Below are positions 43,013-50,872 of a stretch of DNA of 57,179 nt, in pieces. Below the pieces are notes generated by a model, which saw nothing but the letters and a program-made list of their open reading frames with translations, had not been told where the DNA came from and made no database searches. Position 1 is the stretch's first letter. Each line of letters begins with the position of its first letter. Made by a program: the position numbers and the translations under genes. The DNA lies in NCBI GenBank assembly GCA_003599425.1, contig QZKC01000059.1, forward strand, positions 1-57,179, given 5' to 3'. Source of the stretch: Nitrospiraceae bacterium (GTDB lineage Bacteria; Nitrospirota; Thermodesulfovibrionia; UBA6902).

Positions 43013-43140
43013 CCCTCCCGTCAAGGGAGGGGGTGAAAAGAGAATGAAAACGAGTTCTATTCCCCCTCAACCTAACCCTCTCCCGCAAGGGGAGAGGGAA
43101 TTTATGGGAAACCCCGAAGCAAAGCTTCGAGGAATTCTTT
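43011..43140. repeat. Stack of palindromic repeats between comM and mazE
   Basis: Three units follow one another: TCCCCTCCCGTCAAGGGAGG (from 43011), then CCCTCTCCCGCAAGGGGAGA (about 43077), then CCCCGAAGCAAAGCTTCGAGG-like with CGAAGC-AAA-GCTTCG (about 43114-43130). The first two recur before leuD. Such stacking suggests preferred insertion into existing repeats. Confidence 0.7.
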
Positions 43141-43203
43141 TGATTATAATTGATGCCTACTCATGGTATTGACATAAGTATTACCCAGTGTTATCCTTTC
43201 AGT

Positions 43204-43452
43204 ATGAAAACAGCCATATCGGTACCGGATGAACTGTTTAAAGAAGTGGACAGTTTTGCCAAAGAGCACCACTACTCCAGAAGCGAGGTATTCACTATCG
43301 CTGTGAAGGAGTTTCTGGACAAAAAGAAATCGAAACAGATGCTGGATCTCCTGAACGAGGTTTATCGGGATATTGAGACTTCGGAAGATACAACTTTGAG
43401 GAAAAAAGCCCTTAAGCACTATAGAAAAAAAGTTTTGAAGGAACCATACTGA
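43204..43452 (+). CDS. Ribbon-helix-helix antitoxin (MazE-like)
   Basis: 82 residues from ATG 43204. The N-terminal TAISVPDELFKEVDSFAKEH and SRSEVFTIAVKEFLDKK form the RHH DNA-binding fold, and the charged C-terminal tail would wrap the toxin. An upstream in-frame ATG at 43150 adds residues unlike the family. The MazF-type toxin starts 5 bp after the stop codon, the normal order. Confidence 0.88.
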   Translation: MKTAISVPDELFKEVDSFAKEHHYSRSEVFTIAVKEFLDKKKSKQMLDLLNEVYRDIETSEDTTLRKKALKHYRKKVLKEPY

Positions 43453-43457
43453 TATTA

Positions 43458-43811
43458 ATGCGTATAAGACAGGGGGACATTTTCTGGATCGATTTCGGAA
43501 CGCCAAGAGGCTCGGAACCCGGATACAGACATCCACATGTAGTGATCCAAAGCAATGTCTTTAATGCCAGCAACATTAACACGGTCGTGGTCTGCGCATT
43601 GACGTCAAACCTGAAATGGGCAAAATCTCCCGGAAACGTACGCCTGGAAAAAGGTGAAGGGAACTTACCAAAAGACAGTGTGGTGAATATCACCCAGATA
43701 GAGACCGTTGACAAGTCATGTCTCGATGAAAAAATCGGCACTCTGTCTCCTTCCAAAGTAAAACAGATCCTCGATGGTATTAAACTCCTTATCAAGCAGG
43801 TTGACATTTAA
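43458..43811 (+). CDS. mazF: MazF/PemK-type mRNA interferase toxin
   Basis: 117 residues. The N-terminal RQGDIFWIDFGTPRGSEPGY and RHPHVVIQSN contain the conserved G-D-I and R-P(H)-x-V-V-I-x-N motifs. TVVVCALTSN and LPKDSVVNITQIETVDKS complete the SH3-like barrel with the T-S and Q-x-x-T-V-D-K catalytic-site residues. It cleaves RNA when free of antitoxin. Confidence 0.92.
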   Translation: MRIRQGDIFWIDFGTPRGSEPGYRHPHVVIQSNVFNASNINTVVVCALTSNLKWAKSPGNVRLEKGEGNLPKDSVVNITQIETVDKSCLDEKIGTLSPSKVKQILDGIKLLIKQVDI

Positions 43812-43823
43812 AACTGCCCATGG

Positions 43824-43852
43824 TTGACAACTCAGACTTAATCTGCTAATAG
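43824..43852 (+). promoter_or_regulatory. Sigma-70 promoter for the riboswitch-controlled operon
   Basis: Consensus TTGACA (43824-43829), exactly 17 bp, then TAATAG (43847-43852). Transcription would begin near 43859, just before the structured leader. Confidence 0.7.
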
Positions 43853-43891
43853 AAATGCAATGAAAGTCATTCCGGGAACTGCCAAACGTTT

Positions 43892-43979
43892 CCGGGCCGA
43901 TAAAGCCTAACTCTTCGTGAGAGGAGGGCGGAAAGCAACGGATGCCTCGTTAATCGAAGCATGGCCGGGCTGCCGAAGG
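43892..43979 (+). promoter_or_regulatory. c-di-GMP-I (GEMM-I)-like riboswitch
   Basis: The leader contains CGATAAAGCC, a CTC-TTCGT-GAG stem, GGGCGGAAAGCAACGGATGC, a second stem ATGC-TCG/CGA-GCAT, and GGCCGGGCTGCCGAAGG. These align with the GEMM core elements GGCAAACC, GGACGCAAAGCCACGG and AGCCGGGTTGCCG, with several substitutions. The 3' strand doubles as the left arm of a terminator. Ligand choice (c-di-GMP or 3',3'-cGAMP) cannot be settled from this reading. It precedes a DUF4331 exported protein. Confidence 0.65.
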
Positions 43980-44007
43980 ACCACCTTGGCAGCCCGGTTT
44001 TATTATT
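43965..44007 (+). terminator. Riboswitch expression-platform terminator
   Basis: CCGGGCTGCC (43965-43974) pairs perfectly with GGCAGCCCGG (43988-43997), then TTTTATTATTT. An alternative pairing, CTGCCAA (43879-43885) with TTGGCAG (43986-43992), could act as antiterminator. The gene start is at 44036. Confidence 0.8.
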
Positions 44008-44035
44008 TGAACAACACTAAAAGGAGGCAAGAGTC

Positions 44036-45571
44036 ATGAAAGCAAATAATTCAAAACTCAAGGCTATCACTTTATTAGTGGTATGCTCCCTTTTCTCTTT
44101 ATCTGTATCTGTGCAGGCAGCCAGCCATAGCGACGCACCGCTCATCAAACAGGACCCCCAGGCAAACATAACCGATGTTTATGCTTTCATCGGTACCAAA
44201 TACAACGACACGAATACGAAAGTGCTGAATGTTATCGTGCATGTGCATCCGTTTTCAGAACCAGGCGACGGAATCATGTACGAGCGGTTCTCAGATGATG
44301 CTCTCTACAGCATTCATATCGCAAACCCGACGACCGGCGCTACCGTACTCAGGTATGACTTCCGCTTCTCGGATATTAACCCACTCACGACTCCGGGCCT
44401 GAAGAATCAGAATACGATTCTTTCCTACGGGCTGGGGACTGAAGCAGGCCCGATCGGAAGCGTTGGCGATAATCGACAGAACTACACTCAGACTTACAGC
44501 GTGACGAGGGTTGTCGGCAGTTCGTCCGCGGCTATCGGGACTGGATTATCCACACCGCCGCCAAACGTCGGAATACGGACTACGCCGGCTTATAACGATA
44601 CAACAACGGGGAAAGCGATCTCCGGCGCTACTACCGCAACGGAACTGGATTCATACACGCAACAGACCGTTCATCAATTGTCGAGCGGCGAAGTGGTGTT
44701 TGCAGGCCCCCGTGAGGACGGTTTCTACGCTGACACGCCGGGAATCTTCGACCTGCTACATTCACGTATTTTGGACAACAATGGCAATCTGAGCGATGGC
44801 CTTGGACAGGACGGCAGCGGTGTCGATGGTTTCAAGGGATTTAACGTCCTCGCCTTTGCGATTCAGATTCCTGTTTCCGCGCTGACGTCATTCCAGTACA
44901 CCGCGCCGTTTGCGGATCTGGCCAACCCTCTTCCGGCGGTAGGCACCGCTAACGGGGTGGGAGTTTATGCGTCGGTCAGTCGTCAGCGTATCACGCTGCG
45001 CAGAACGAACGGTGAGCCTGTCAACTCAGGCCCCTTTATTCAGGTCAACCGCATGGGAAATCCCCTGTTCAACGAAGTGCTTGTCGCCCTCAAGGACAAG
45101 GACAACTACAACCGCACTTCTCCGACAGATGACAGTTCAAAATTCACAACCTACGCGATGAATCCCGAGGTGGCGTCACTCATCAACTTCGTTTTTGGAA
45201 CAAGTCTTGTAACATCAGGACGGAGCGACCTAAATGCGGTTTACATCCCGGATGTTATTCGTGTTGACACTACCACTCCGGCAGTGCGTCTTGCAGGACA
45301 GGCAGGTTTCAGCCGCTTCGGATTCGCAGGCGGTGACACAACCACAGACAGCGGAGGACGCATCAAATCCGGAGGCTGGCCCAACGGGAGACGTCTGGGC
45401 GATGACGTAGTGGACATTGCACTTACTGCGGTCGCCAGCGGGCCGTCTTATTCCTCTGTAGTCGTTGTGGGTGATAACGTTGCGGCAAACGACCAGGTCT
45501 ACAATCAAGTGTTCCCTTACTCTGCAACGCCCCACAGTGGTACAAATGTCGATTTGAGGCAGTCTCCTTAA
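44036..45571 (+). CDS. Exported DUF4331 domain protein
   Basis: 511 residues with a signal peptide (ITLLVVCSLFSLSVSVQA) followed at once by ASHSDAPLIKQDPQANITDV, the DUF4331 hallmark. The rest is rich in beta structure, with AIGTGLSTPPPNVGIRTTPA, ADTPGIFDLLHSRIL and FNVLAFAIQIPVSALT. It ends with RLGDDVVDIALTAVA. The family is extracellular, of unknown function. AAGGAGG precedes the ATG. It is the first gene behind the GEMM-like riboswitch, so it is probably tuned by a cyclic dinucleotide. Confidence 0.9.
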   Translation: MKANNSKLKAITLLVVCSLFSLSVSVQAASHSDAPLIKQDPQANITDVYAFIGTKYNDTNTKVLNVIVHVHPFSEPGDGIMYERFSDDALYSIHIANPTTGATVLRYDFRFSDINPLTTPGLKNQNTILSYGLGTEAGPIGSVGDNRQNYTQTYSVTRVVGSSSAAIGTGLSTPPPNVGIRTTPAYNDTTTGKAISGATTATELDSYTQQTVHQLSSGEVVFAGPREDGFYADTPGIFDLLHSRILDNNGNLSDGLGQDGSGVDGFKGFNVLAFAIQIPVSALTSFQYTAPFADLANPLPAVGTANGVGVYASVSRQRITLRRTNGEPVNSGPFIQVNRMGNPLFNEVLVALKDKDNYNRTSPTDDSSKFTTYAMNPEVASLINFVFGTSLVTSGRSDLNAVYIPDVIRVDTTTPAVRLAGQAGFSRFGFAGGDTTTDSGGRIKSGGWPNGRRLGDDVVDIALTAVASGPSYSSVVVVGDNVAANDQVYNQVFPYSATPHSGTNVDLRQSP

Positions 45572-45634
45572 TACCATGTTGGATGAGGCATGGCACTTCA
45601 TGCGCCTTGATTTGATCAAAAAAAAGGGATTGCT

Positions 45635-46885
45635 ATGAAACTGAATCGCTCAATCATAATACTTGTTGTCATTGGCATGGTATCAACGAGTTGTGTCAAT
45701 TTTCAACAGGAATCAGTCAGGACAGACCCCGGTATGATCGCCGCAGACTACGTCAGGCTTGGCGACACCTTCATGCAGAGATACAGGGAAACTATGGACA
45801 GCCGTCTGTATGGAGAAGCCGAATCAGCATACGCAAAAGCGCTCATCCTTGACCCAAATCATGTAATGGCTATGGTCGGCATGGCCTGGCTGAATAATTC
45901 TGAGCATGACTTCGATGCTGGCCGGGACTGGGCTGGCAAAGCACTGGCTATTGATCCGGCACTTCAGGATGCGTACGCACTTCTTGGAGATGCAGCAGTT
46001 GAATTGGGTGAATATGATGAGGCATTCGGGCGCTACCAGAAGGCCATGGACCTGAGCCCCGATCTTTCCTCTTACAGCCGCGCTGCTCATCTGCTGTGGT
46101 TGACCGGCGATGTACCCGAAGCCATCTGGCTCATGCGGAAGGCCATTGCTGCAGGCGGTCCACATGCGGAGAATACCGCCTGGTGCCGTTCTGAGCTGGC
46201 GCTGATGTACTTACACACAGGCGCCCTGCTGCCGGCTGAACACGAAGCAGTGCTTGCACTGAAAGAAGCGCCGGATAATCCGCATGTGCTTGCTGTTATG
46301 GGCAACATCAAAACGGCAAAGAAAGAATACACCGAGGCCATTGATCTCTACAGCCGTGCCATCGATATAAGACCAGGTCACGACTCATTGACTGCCCTTG
46401 GAGACCTCTACGCCATCACAGGCCGCCATGAAGAAGCAGAAGAACAATACAAACGGGTTATCGCGCTGCACACATCCAAAACTCCCCATAGCCATCACAG
46501 CAGCGGACCTTCACATCCGCATAATCATGGGAACGCACAACTGGCCCGCTTCTATGCTGACCATAACCGGAATTTGCCGGATGCTCTCAAGAAAGCCGAG
46601 ATGGCCTATCGTACGCACAGGAATATTTTCACCATGGACACGCTCGCATGGTGTTACTACAAGAATGGCCGTTACGAGGAGGCAAAAAAGCTAATCGATA
46701 AAACGCTCAAATTCAGAACACCGGACGCGGCTATCGCTTTTCACGCCGGGATGATCTATGAAAAGCTTGGGAACCGGCCTCAGGCGCAGAAATATCTGTA
46801 TCAGGCATTAAGTCGGAATCCGAACTTTCATCCTGTTTATGCCGAAGTCGCCGCAGATGTACTGAAGCATTTGAGCACAATGTAA
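45635..46885 (+). CDS. TPR-repeat lipoprotein-like protein
   Basis: 416 residues. The N-terminus MKLNRSIIILVVIGMVSTSC has a hydrophobic core and Cys20 (a weak lipobox). Seven or so tetratricopeptide repeats follow from ~45, for example AESAYAKALILDPNHVMAMV, then AYALLGDAAVELGEYDEAFG and AIDLYSRAIDIRPGHDSLTA. A His-rich insert (SHHSSGPSHPHNHGN) near residue 290 may bind metal. It directly follows the DUF4331 gene on the same strand; DUF4331 and TPR pairs occur together in other genomes, by my recollection. Confidence 0.85.
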   Translation: MKLNRSIIILVVIGMVSTSCVNFQQESVRTDPGMIAADYVRLGDTFMQRYRETMDSRLYGEAESAYAKALILDPNHVMAMVGMAWLNNSEHDFDAGRDWAGKALAIDPALQDAYALLGDAAVELGEYDEAFGRYQKAMDLSPDLSSYSRAAHLLWLTGDVPEAIWLMRKAIAAGGPHAENTAWCRSELALMYLHTGALLPAEHEAVLALKEAPDNPHVLAVMGNIKTAKKEYTEAIDLYSRAIDIRPGHDSLTALGDLYAITGRHEEAEEQYKRVIALHTSKTPHSHHSSGPSHPHNHGNAQLARFYADHNRNLPDALKKAEMAYRTHRNIFTMDTLAWCYYKNGRYEEAKKLIDKTLKFRTPDAAIAFHAGMIYEKLGNRPQAQKYLYQALSRNPNFHPVYAEVAADVLKHLSTM

Positions 46886-46946
46886 ATTATGAAACTTGAT
46901 ATGCATTTTCAATCAAGATTAAGGCAATAAATAAAGGAGGGAGAAA

Positions 46947-47756
46947 ATGATTTACTCACCAGTACGAATAAGGACTCTCGGCATAACAGTTATGTTTTGT
47001 ATTCTCATTTCTTCGGGAATGGCCAACGCGGCGCTGGATGTTAAAGCAACGGTTTCATCGGCAGGCGGGGGACAGTTCCATTACATCTTCACTATCGGGA
47101 ACACCGGGCCTGACGATGTTGCGATCGTAAGTGTTGACGCACCTCTCAATGATGCGTTCAGCGCCCCTACCCTGACCGCTCCTGCAGGTTTTCTCGCAAG
47201 CTATGATCCTATTGTCGGCTTTGTAGATTTTCTTGAGGACATAAATCTGTTCGCTGTGGGATCAATAGTGAACGGCTTTACATTCAACAGCTCGTCAGGG
47301 CCGGCATCCGGCTACTTTGATACCTTTGAAGCTCTTACCATAAACGGCGACAAAATCACCGGCAATGTCACTCTGATCTCTGAAGTGCCTGTTGTCATTA
47401 ACTCCTCTGTCACCTTTGTCCCATTGAGCGCAACATTTAAAACAACCTCCGACACCAGCGGATGTCCTGCTGGGTTTGTGGGGAAATTCAGTTTTGACGC
47501 GAGGCTTAAAAACATAAGCAACAGCCAGCTTCATTCCCTGTTGGTGAAGGTCAAGACTTTAACCAACAACAACCTGCTCCAGAATGCCGATGGAGGACCA
47601 GGAGGAGTTGGAAGTGTACTTACTGTGCCACAGAAGAACGGCTATTCAGACGGCACGCTCAGTAAAAATGAGTTTGTGAATGTTCCCTTCATCATCTGCC
47701 TGAAACAGAAAACTAAATTCAGCTTCTTTGTGGATGTTCTGGGTATAGCCGAGTAA
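46947..47756 (+). CDS. Exported protein with distinctive C-terminal domain ending FVDVLGIAE
   Basis: 269 residues, signal peptide (ITVMFCILISSGMANA), then an N-terminal beta-rich region (~25-145). The last ~115 residues (VTFVPLSATFKTTSD, then SGCPAGFVGKFSFDARL, KVKTLTNNNLL, GGVGSVL, ICLK, FSFFVDVLGIAE) closely resemble the C-terminus of the 783-residue protein at 50873-53224. Two conserved Cys could form a disulfide. I know no name for this domain. AAGGAGGGAG precedes the ATG. It is followed 20 bp later by the STN-like gene. Confidence 0.7.
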   Translation: MIYSPVRIRTLGITVMFCILISSGMANAALDVKATVSSAGGGQFHYIFTIGNTGPDDVAIVSVDAPLNDAFSAPTLTAPAGFLASYDPIVGFVDFLEDINLFAVGSIVNGFTFNSSSGPASGYFDTFEALTINGDKITGNVTLISEVPVVINSSVTFVPLSATFKTTSDTSGCPAGFVGKFSFDARLKNISNSQLHSLLVKVKTLTNNNLLQNADGGPGGVGSVLTVPQKNGYSDGTLSKNEFVNVPFIICLKQKTKFSFFVDVLGIAE

Positions 47757-47776
47757 TAATTATAAGGAGGATAAAT

Positions 47777-48232
47777 ATGAATAATGCAGTGAGAGCAATA
47801 AAAATATTTTCCGGTATTTTTGTTTTTCTGGTCATGATATTTACCGGCACACCTGTGTTGGCAAGTGAAGAGCCGGAAAGCAGTACCGATTTTGATCTTG
47901 TAATCAGAGATGGTTTTATTTCCCTCAATGCGAGGGACGCTTCACTGAAAAAAATTGCTGAAGAGATAGGCCGAAGGATGGGCATCAAAGTTGACGTACA
48001 TATTGCTGAAGACGAGAAGATCACAGAACAGTTTGACAGACTGCCGTTAGAGGAGGCCTTAAAGCGGGTAAGCGCGAATTACGCGTATCTCCTTAATTCA
48101 GAAAAGGAGAAAGGGAAGATCATCAGGATCGTGCTACTGAAAAAAGGGCATGAGGGAAAAGTAGCGGCATCCCGGCCTGATCAAAAGAAACAACCACAGG
48201 AGCCTTTCAAGTTTGAGTTTGATCCGCGGTAA
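47777..48232 (+). CDS. Small exported STN-like (secretin/TonB N-terminal) protein
   Basis: 151 residues with a signal peptide (IFSGIFVFLVMIFTGTPVLA). Residues ~45-115 fit a secretin/TonB short N-terminal domain: GFISLNARDASLKKIAEEIG, then MGIKVDVHIAEDEKI and LPLEEALKRVSANYAYLL. A Lys/Gln-rich tail ends in EPFKFEFDPR. No secretin barrel follows, so it acts alone or with the preceding protein. A decayed paralogue ending PEPFKFEFDP lies at 53312-53641 behind the second FVDVLGI protein. Confidence 0.75.
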   Translation: MNNAVRAIKIFSGIFVFLVMIFTGTPVLASEEPESSTDFDLVIRDGFISLNARDASLKKIAEEIGRRMGIKVDVHIAEDEKITEQFDRLPLEEALKRVSANYAYLLNSEKEKGKIIRIVLLKKGHEGKVAASRPDQKKQPQEPFKFEFDPR

Positions 48233-48269
48233 ATCAGCATATAGACGGAGAGTCATTGTTGAGGGGAAT

Positions 48270-49422
48270 GTGACTGAAAGCAGAAAACCATCTGGAATAA
48301 ATCCTGCAAATGAACACTCGCCTCCTTTTCAGCTCATTGATTCATCTGGCAGGGAAAACGCCTTGCCTCAGTATTACAAGCTGTTTCAGTATTCGCCGAT
48401 CCCCATATGGCTGGAAGATTTTTCAGAGATCAAATCATACTTCGACAATCTGAAAAAAAAGGGCATCAGGAACTTGAGAGGTTATTTTGAAAAACATCCC
48501 GAAGAAGTTCTTTCCCTTTCCCGTAAGGTCAAGATCATTGAGGTGAATGATGCTGCACTGGAACTGTATGAAGCCCAGGGTAAAGAAGAATTGTAGGGGA
48601 CTGATTGCTCTTTTCAGCAAAGATTCTTATGATGTATTCAGGGAAGAGATGATTGCATTGTCGGAAGGGAAGACAGAATTCCGGAGTGAAGCCGTTAATC
48701 TGACCCTCAAAGGCGCGGAAAAATATATACTTCTGAATTTATCTGTCATGCCGGGGCATGAGCACACTTTGTCGAATGTTCTTGTTTCAACCACCGATAT
48801 CTCAGCTATGAAACGGCTGGAAAATGATTTAAGGGAGTCGGAAGAAAAATACCGGAGAATTTTTGAAACAGCTCATGATGCTATTCTGTTGGCTGATACA
48901 GATACGGGAATAATTCTTGAGGCGAACATCAAAGCTGCAAAACTCCTTGGCATGAATACTGATGAAATTGTGGGTATGCATTTTACGCAGCTTCATCCAA
49001 AAGAAGAGGCGCATATCCACAGGAAACAGTTTAAAAACCATGCAAACCTCGGGGGAACTGTTTCAGAAAACGTCGTCATATGCCGCAAAGACAGCGACTG
49101 GATTCCGGTATCAATCAGCTCAGGTGTAATTAACATAAAAGGAAGACGGTATATCTCGGCGATCTTCAGAAAGCTGCCTGATAGGGGGCTGCCCAGGGCA
49201 CAACATTTCAAGTCCATAAAAGGAGCGCAAAGACTTTCACGTCGTGAATATGATATCGTTCGTCTGATTGCCTCAGGGCTCACCACAAAAGAAGTTGCTG
49301 AGAATCTCTGTATCAGCAGCAAGACCGTCCAAACCCACAGGACCAGGATCATGCAGAAACTCAACCTTCACAGGATCAATGACCTTGTAAGATATGCCGT
49401 GACATCGGGGATGGTTGAGTAA
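48270..49422 (+). pseudogene. PAS-PAS-LuxR transcription regulator with one apparent frameshift
   Basis: The first frame (GTG 48270 to TAG 48594-48596) encodes YYKLFQYSPIPIWLEDFSEI and VKIIEVNDAALELYEAQGKE, the first PAS half. The second frame continues at once with GLIALFSKDSYDVFREEMIA, a second PAS domain (RIFETAHDAILLADTDTGII), and a LuxR-type HTH (LSRREYDIVRLIASGLTTKE and VAENLCISSKTVQTHRTRIM). Joining the frames near 48590 restores a typical ~385-residue regulator. It may be a true inactivation or a one-base sequence error. The gene follows the STN-like gene and may regulate this surface locus. Confidence 0.8.
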
Positions 49423-49447
49423 AGAGAATGGAAAGCAGCGAGTCGTT

Positions 49448-49705
49448 TTACTTCCACATGTTCTCATCTATTTTCTCGAAATCTTTAACATTTTTCTGGA
49501 ACTCGGCATAGTCCTTCTTTCCCCATGTACCTGCAAGGTGGTCGAGGTCATTGTAAACAACTGTATGCCTCTTTTTCTCGATGCCAAGCTCTTTTCTGAG
49601 CATTTTCAGGAGCGCAGCGTTAATACTTGTGCCTTCCCGCTTTGCTTTCTCTCTTAATGCTTTTATTGTCATGTCATCAAGGCCTCTGATCGTCATTACT
49701 CCCAT
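49448..49705 (-). CDS. FitA-like ribbon-helix-helix antitoxin, apparently orphan
   Basis: 85 residues from ATG 49705, which follows AAGGAAGGGGGG. The RHH N-terminus MGVMTIRGLDDMTIKALREK and AKREGTSINAALLKMLRKEL resembles FitA/plasmid-stability antitoxins. A toxin gene would be expected just downstream (below 49448) but the regulator gene ends there at 49422. A PIN-domain remnant lies immediately upstream instead. Confidence 0.75.
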   Translation of the reverse strand: MGVMTIRGLDDMTIKALREKAKREGTSINAALLKMLRKELGIEKKRHTVVYNDLDHLAGTWGKKDYAEFQKNVKDFEKIDENMWK

Positions 49706-49728
49706 GTCAACCCCCCCTTCCTTTTTCA

Positions 49729-49827
49729 TCAGCCAGCTCCGTGCAAGAGAAGGCCGTCTATGCTTTTGAAATGATCGTCATAGGTTAAAAGAGCCAGTCC
49801 GTGCCTCATCGCTGACGCTGGCACTAA
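49729..49827 (-). pseudogene. C-terminal remnant of a VapC/PIN toxin
   Basis: About 32 codons before the stop at 49729-49731 read VPASAMRHGLALLTYDDHFK then SIDGLLLHGAG, the end of a PIN-domain protein (A-x-R-H-G-L-x-L-L-T-x-D-x-H-F). The upstream part, with the first acidic residues, is missing, replaced by the HEPN-MNT genes. Confidence 0.65.
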
Positions 49828-50147
49828 AACACCTTTTTACCCGTTTTCAAGATATATCCGTAAAAATTTGTAGTCCGTGCTTCCTTTAAAGCCCTCTGCG
49901 GGAATATATGCAGCTCAACTTCGGTATGACAGCGAAGTCTTAATTCGGAGGCAAGTTTTGCCTTATCTTCAATTTTCATTTTATCTGCATCCCGCGAAAA
50001 CACTGCCAGATCAATATCACTCCATGCGCCCGCAGTTCCGGATGCATAAGAACCAAATAAATATGCAGAACTGATACTAATTTTATTCCTCAGGTATCGT
50101 ATAGAGTCTTCAATTATGCTTCTTATTTCAGTTTTGGTTTTAACCAT
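49824..50147 (-). CDS. MNT-type nucleotidyltransferase, HEPN-MNT antitoxin
   Basis: 107 residues with GSYASGTAGAWSDIDLAV near residues 32-49, the G-S-x10-D-x-D motif of minimal nucleotidyltransferases. In HEPN-MNT pairs such proteins AMPylate and silence the HEPN RNase. It starts inside the end of the HEPN gene (25-bp overlap). Confidence 0.9.
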   Translation of the reverse strand: MVKTKTEIRSIIEDSIRYLRNKISISSAYLFGSYASGTAGAWSDIDLAVFSRDADKMKIEDKAKLASELRLRCHTEVELHIFPQRALKEARTTNFYGYILKTGKKVF

Positions 50148-50506
50148 TTCAATATTGCCTTCGTGTTATTCAAGTATTCAAAAGCTGTTTTCCTGTTTAT
50201 ATCCTTTGAGATTTTGACGACTTCTTCCGGGTATCTGGTCTCGATGTAATAATAAGAGAGCTTGGCAAGAAATTCTTTTCTTGTCTCGTCAATATCAACT
50301 CTTGACAGGTCTGCGAGTCGCAGCAGATCGTGAGTTTTCGGGGGGAATTGCTTCGTATTTTTTGTAACCAATGCTTTCAGCATTTTCTCTGCAGCCTGTT
50401 GACACGTAAAAAGAACATAGAGATATCTTCTACTATTAAACATTGCGTCAGCAGTCTTTATATCATAACCGGATAGATTGAGCCAATACATAACATCCTT
50501 TTCCAT
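50123..50506 (-). CDS. HEPN-domain protein, HEPN-MNT toxin partner
   Basis: 127 residues, all helical: WLNLSGYDIKTADAMFNSRR, then YVLFTCQQAAEKMLKALVTK and THDLLRLADL, with ETRYPEEV near residue 90. This matches HEPN proteins adjacent to nucleotidyltransferases. The R-x4-6-H nuclease motif is not obvious, so catalytic activity is uncertain. Confidence 0.85.
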   Translation of the reverse strand: MEKDVMYWLNLSGYDIKTADAMFNSRRYLYVLFTCQQAAEKMLKALVTKNTKQFPPKTHDLLRLADLSRVDIDETRKEFLAKLSYYYIETRYPEEVVKISKDINRKTAFEYLNNTKAILKWLKPKLK

Positions 50507-50872
50507 ATGAATAAATTACCATAATAGCTCTTTTTTTTCTTCATGAAAGTCATCCCTACTAAGTTTAAATCTTTCCGTATAATCTTCCTCTCTCCATTTT
50601 CTCCTCCCCCCTCCCTCTTCCCCCTTGTACTGCTTTTACCCGACAAAAATACACTGATCAACCGACAGAAAATACTGCGATTGCCCGATTGCGGAGGTGG
50701 GTTTGGTGGGATAGGATTGAGCTAACGGAATAAATTTAATATTTGTTTTGACAAAGCTTGAGATCATAGCTTTTGGGGAAATGAGTTATGAAGGCAAACG
50801 TCGATCAAGCCGCAAGGAAGAAAAGAAACACCACAATAATCAAGAGATTGAAACTCTTGGGAGGAGGATGCT
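50507..50872. other. Intergenic region upstream of the 783-residue surface protein
   Basis: A C/T-rich tract (about 50590-50635) is followed by a TTGACA-like box near 50747 without a convincing -10. A CAAGAG/CTCTTG hairpin (50841-50859) sits immediately before GGGAGGAGG and the ATG at 50873, so it could affect ribosome access. AAGGCAAACG near 50791 recalls a GEMM core but the remaining elements are absent. Confidence 0.4.

Noticed and set aside
45591-45605. TGGCACTTCATGCGC as a sigma-54 promoter before the TPR gene
   Set aside because: The -24 box is perfect and GC has the right spacing, but the TT before GC is missing and the site lies in a short gap inside an apparent operon within a small palindrome.
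50780-50830. Second GEMM-like riboswitch before the 783-residue protein
   Set aside because: Only AAGGCAAACG recalls the core. The second conserved block, the paired stems and a terminator are absent.
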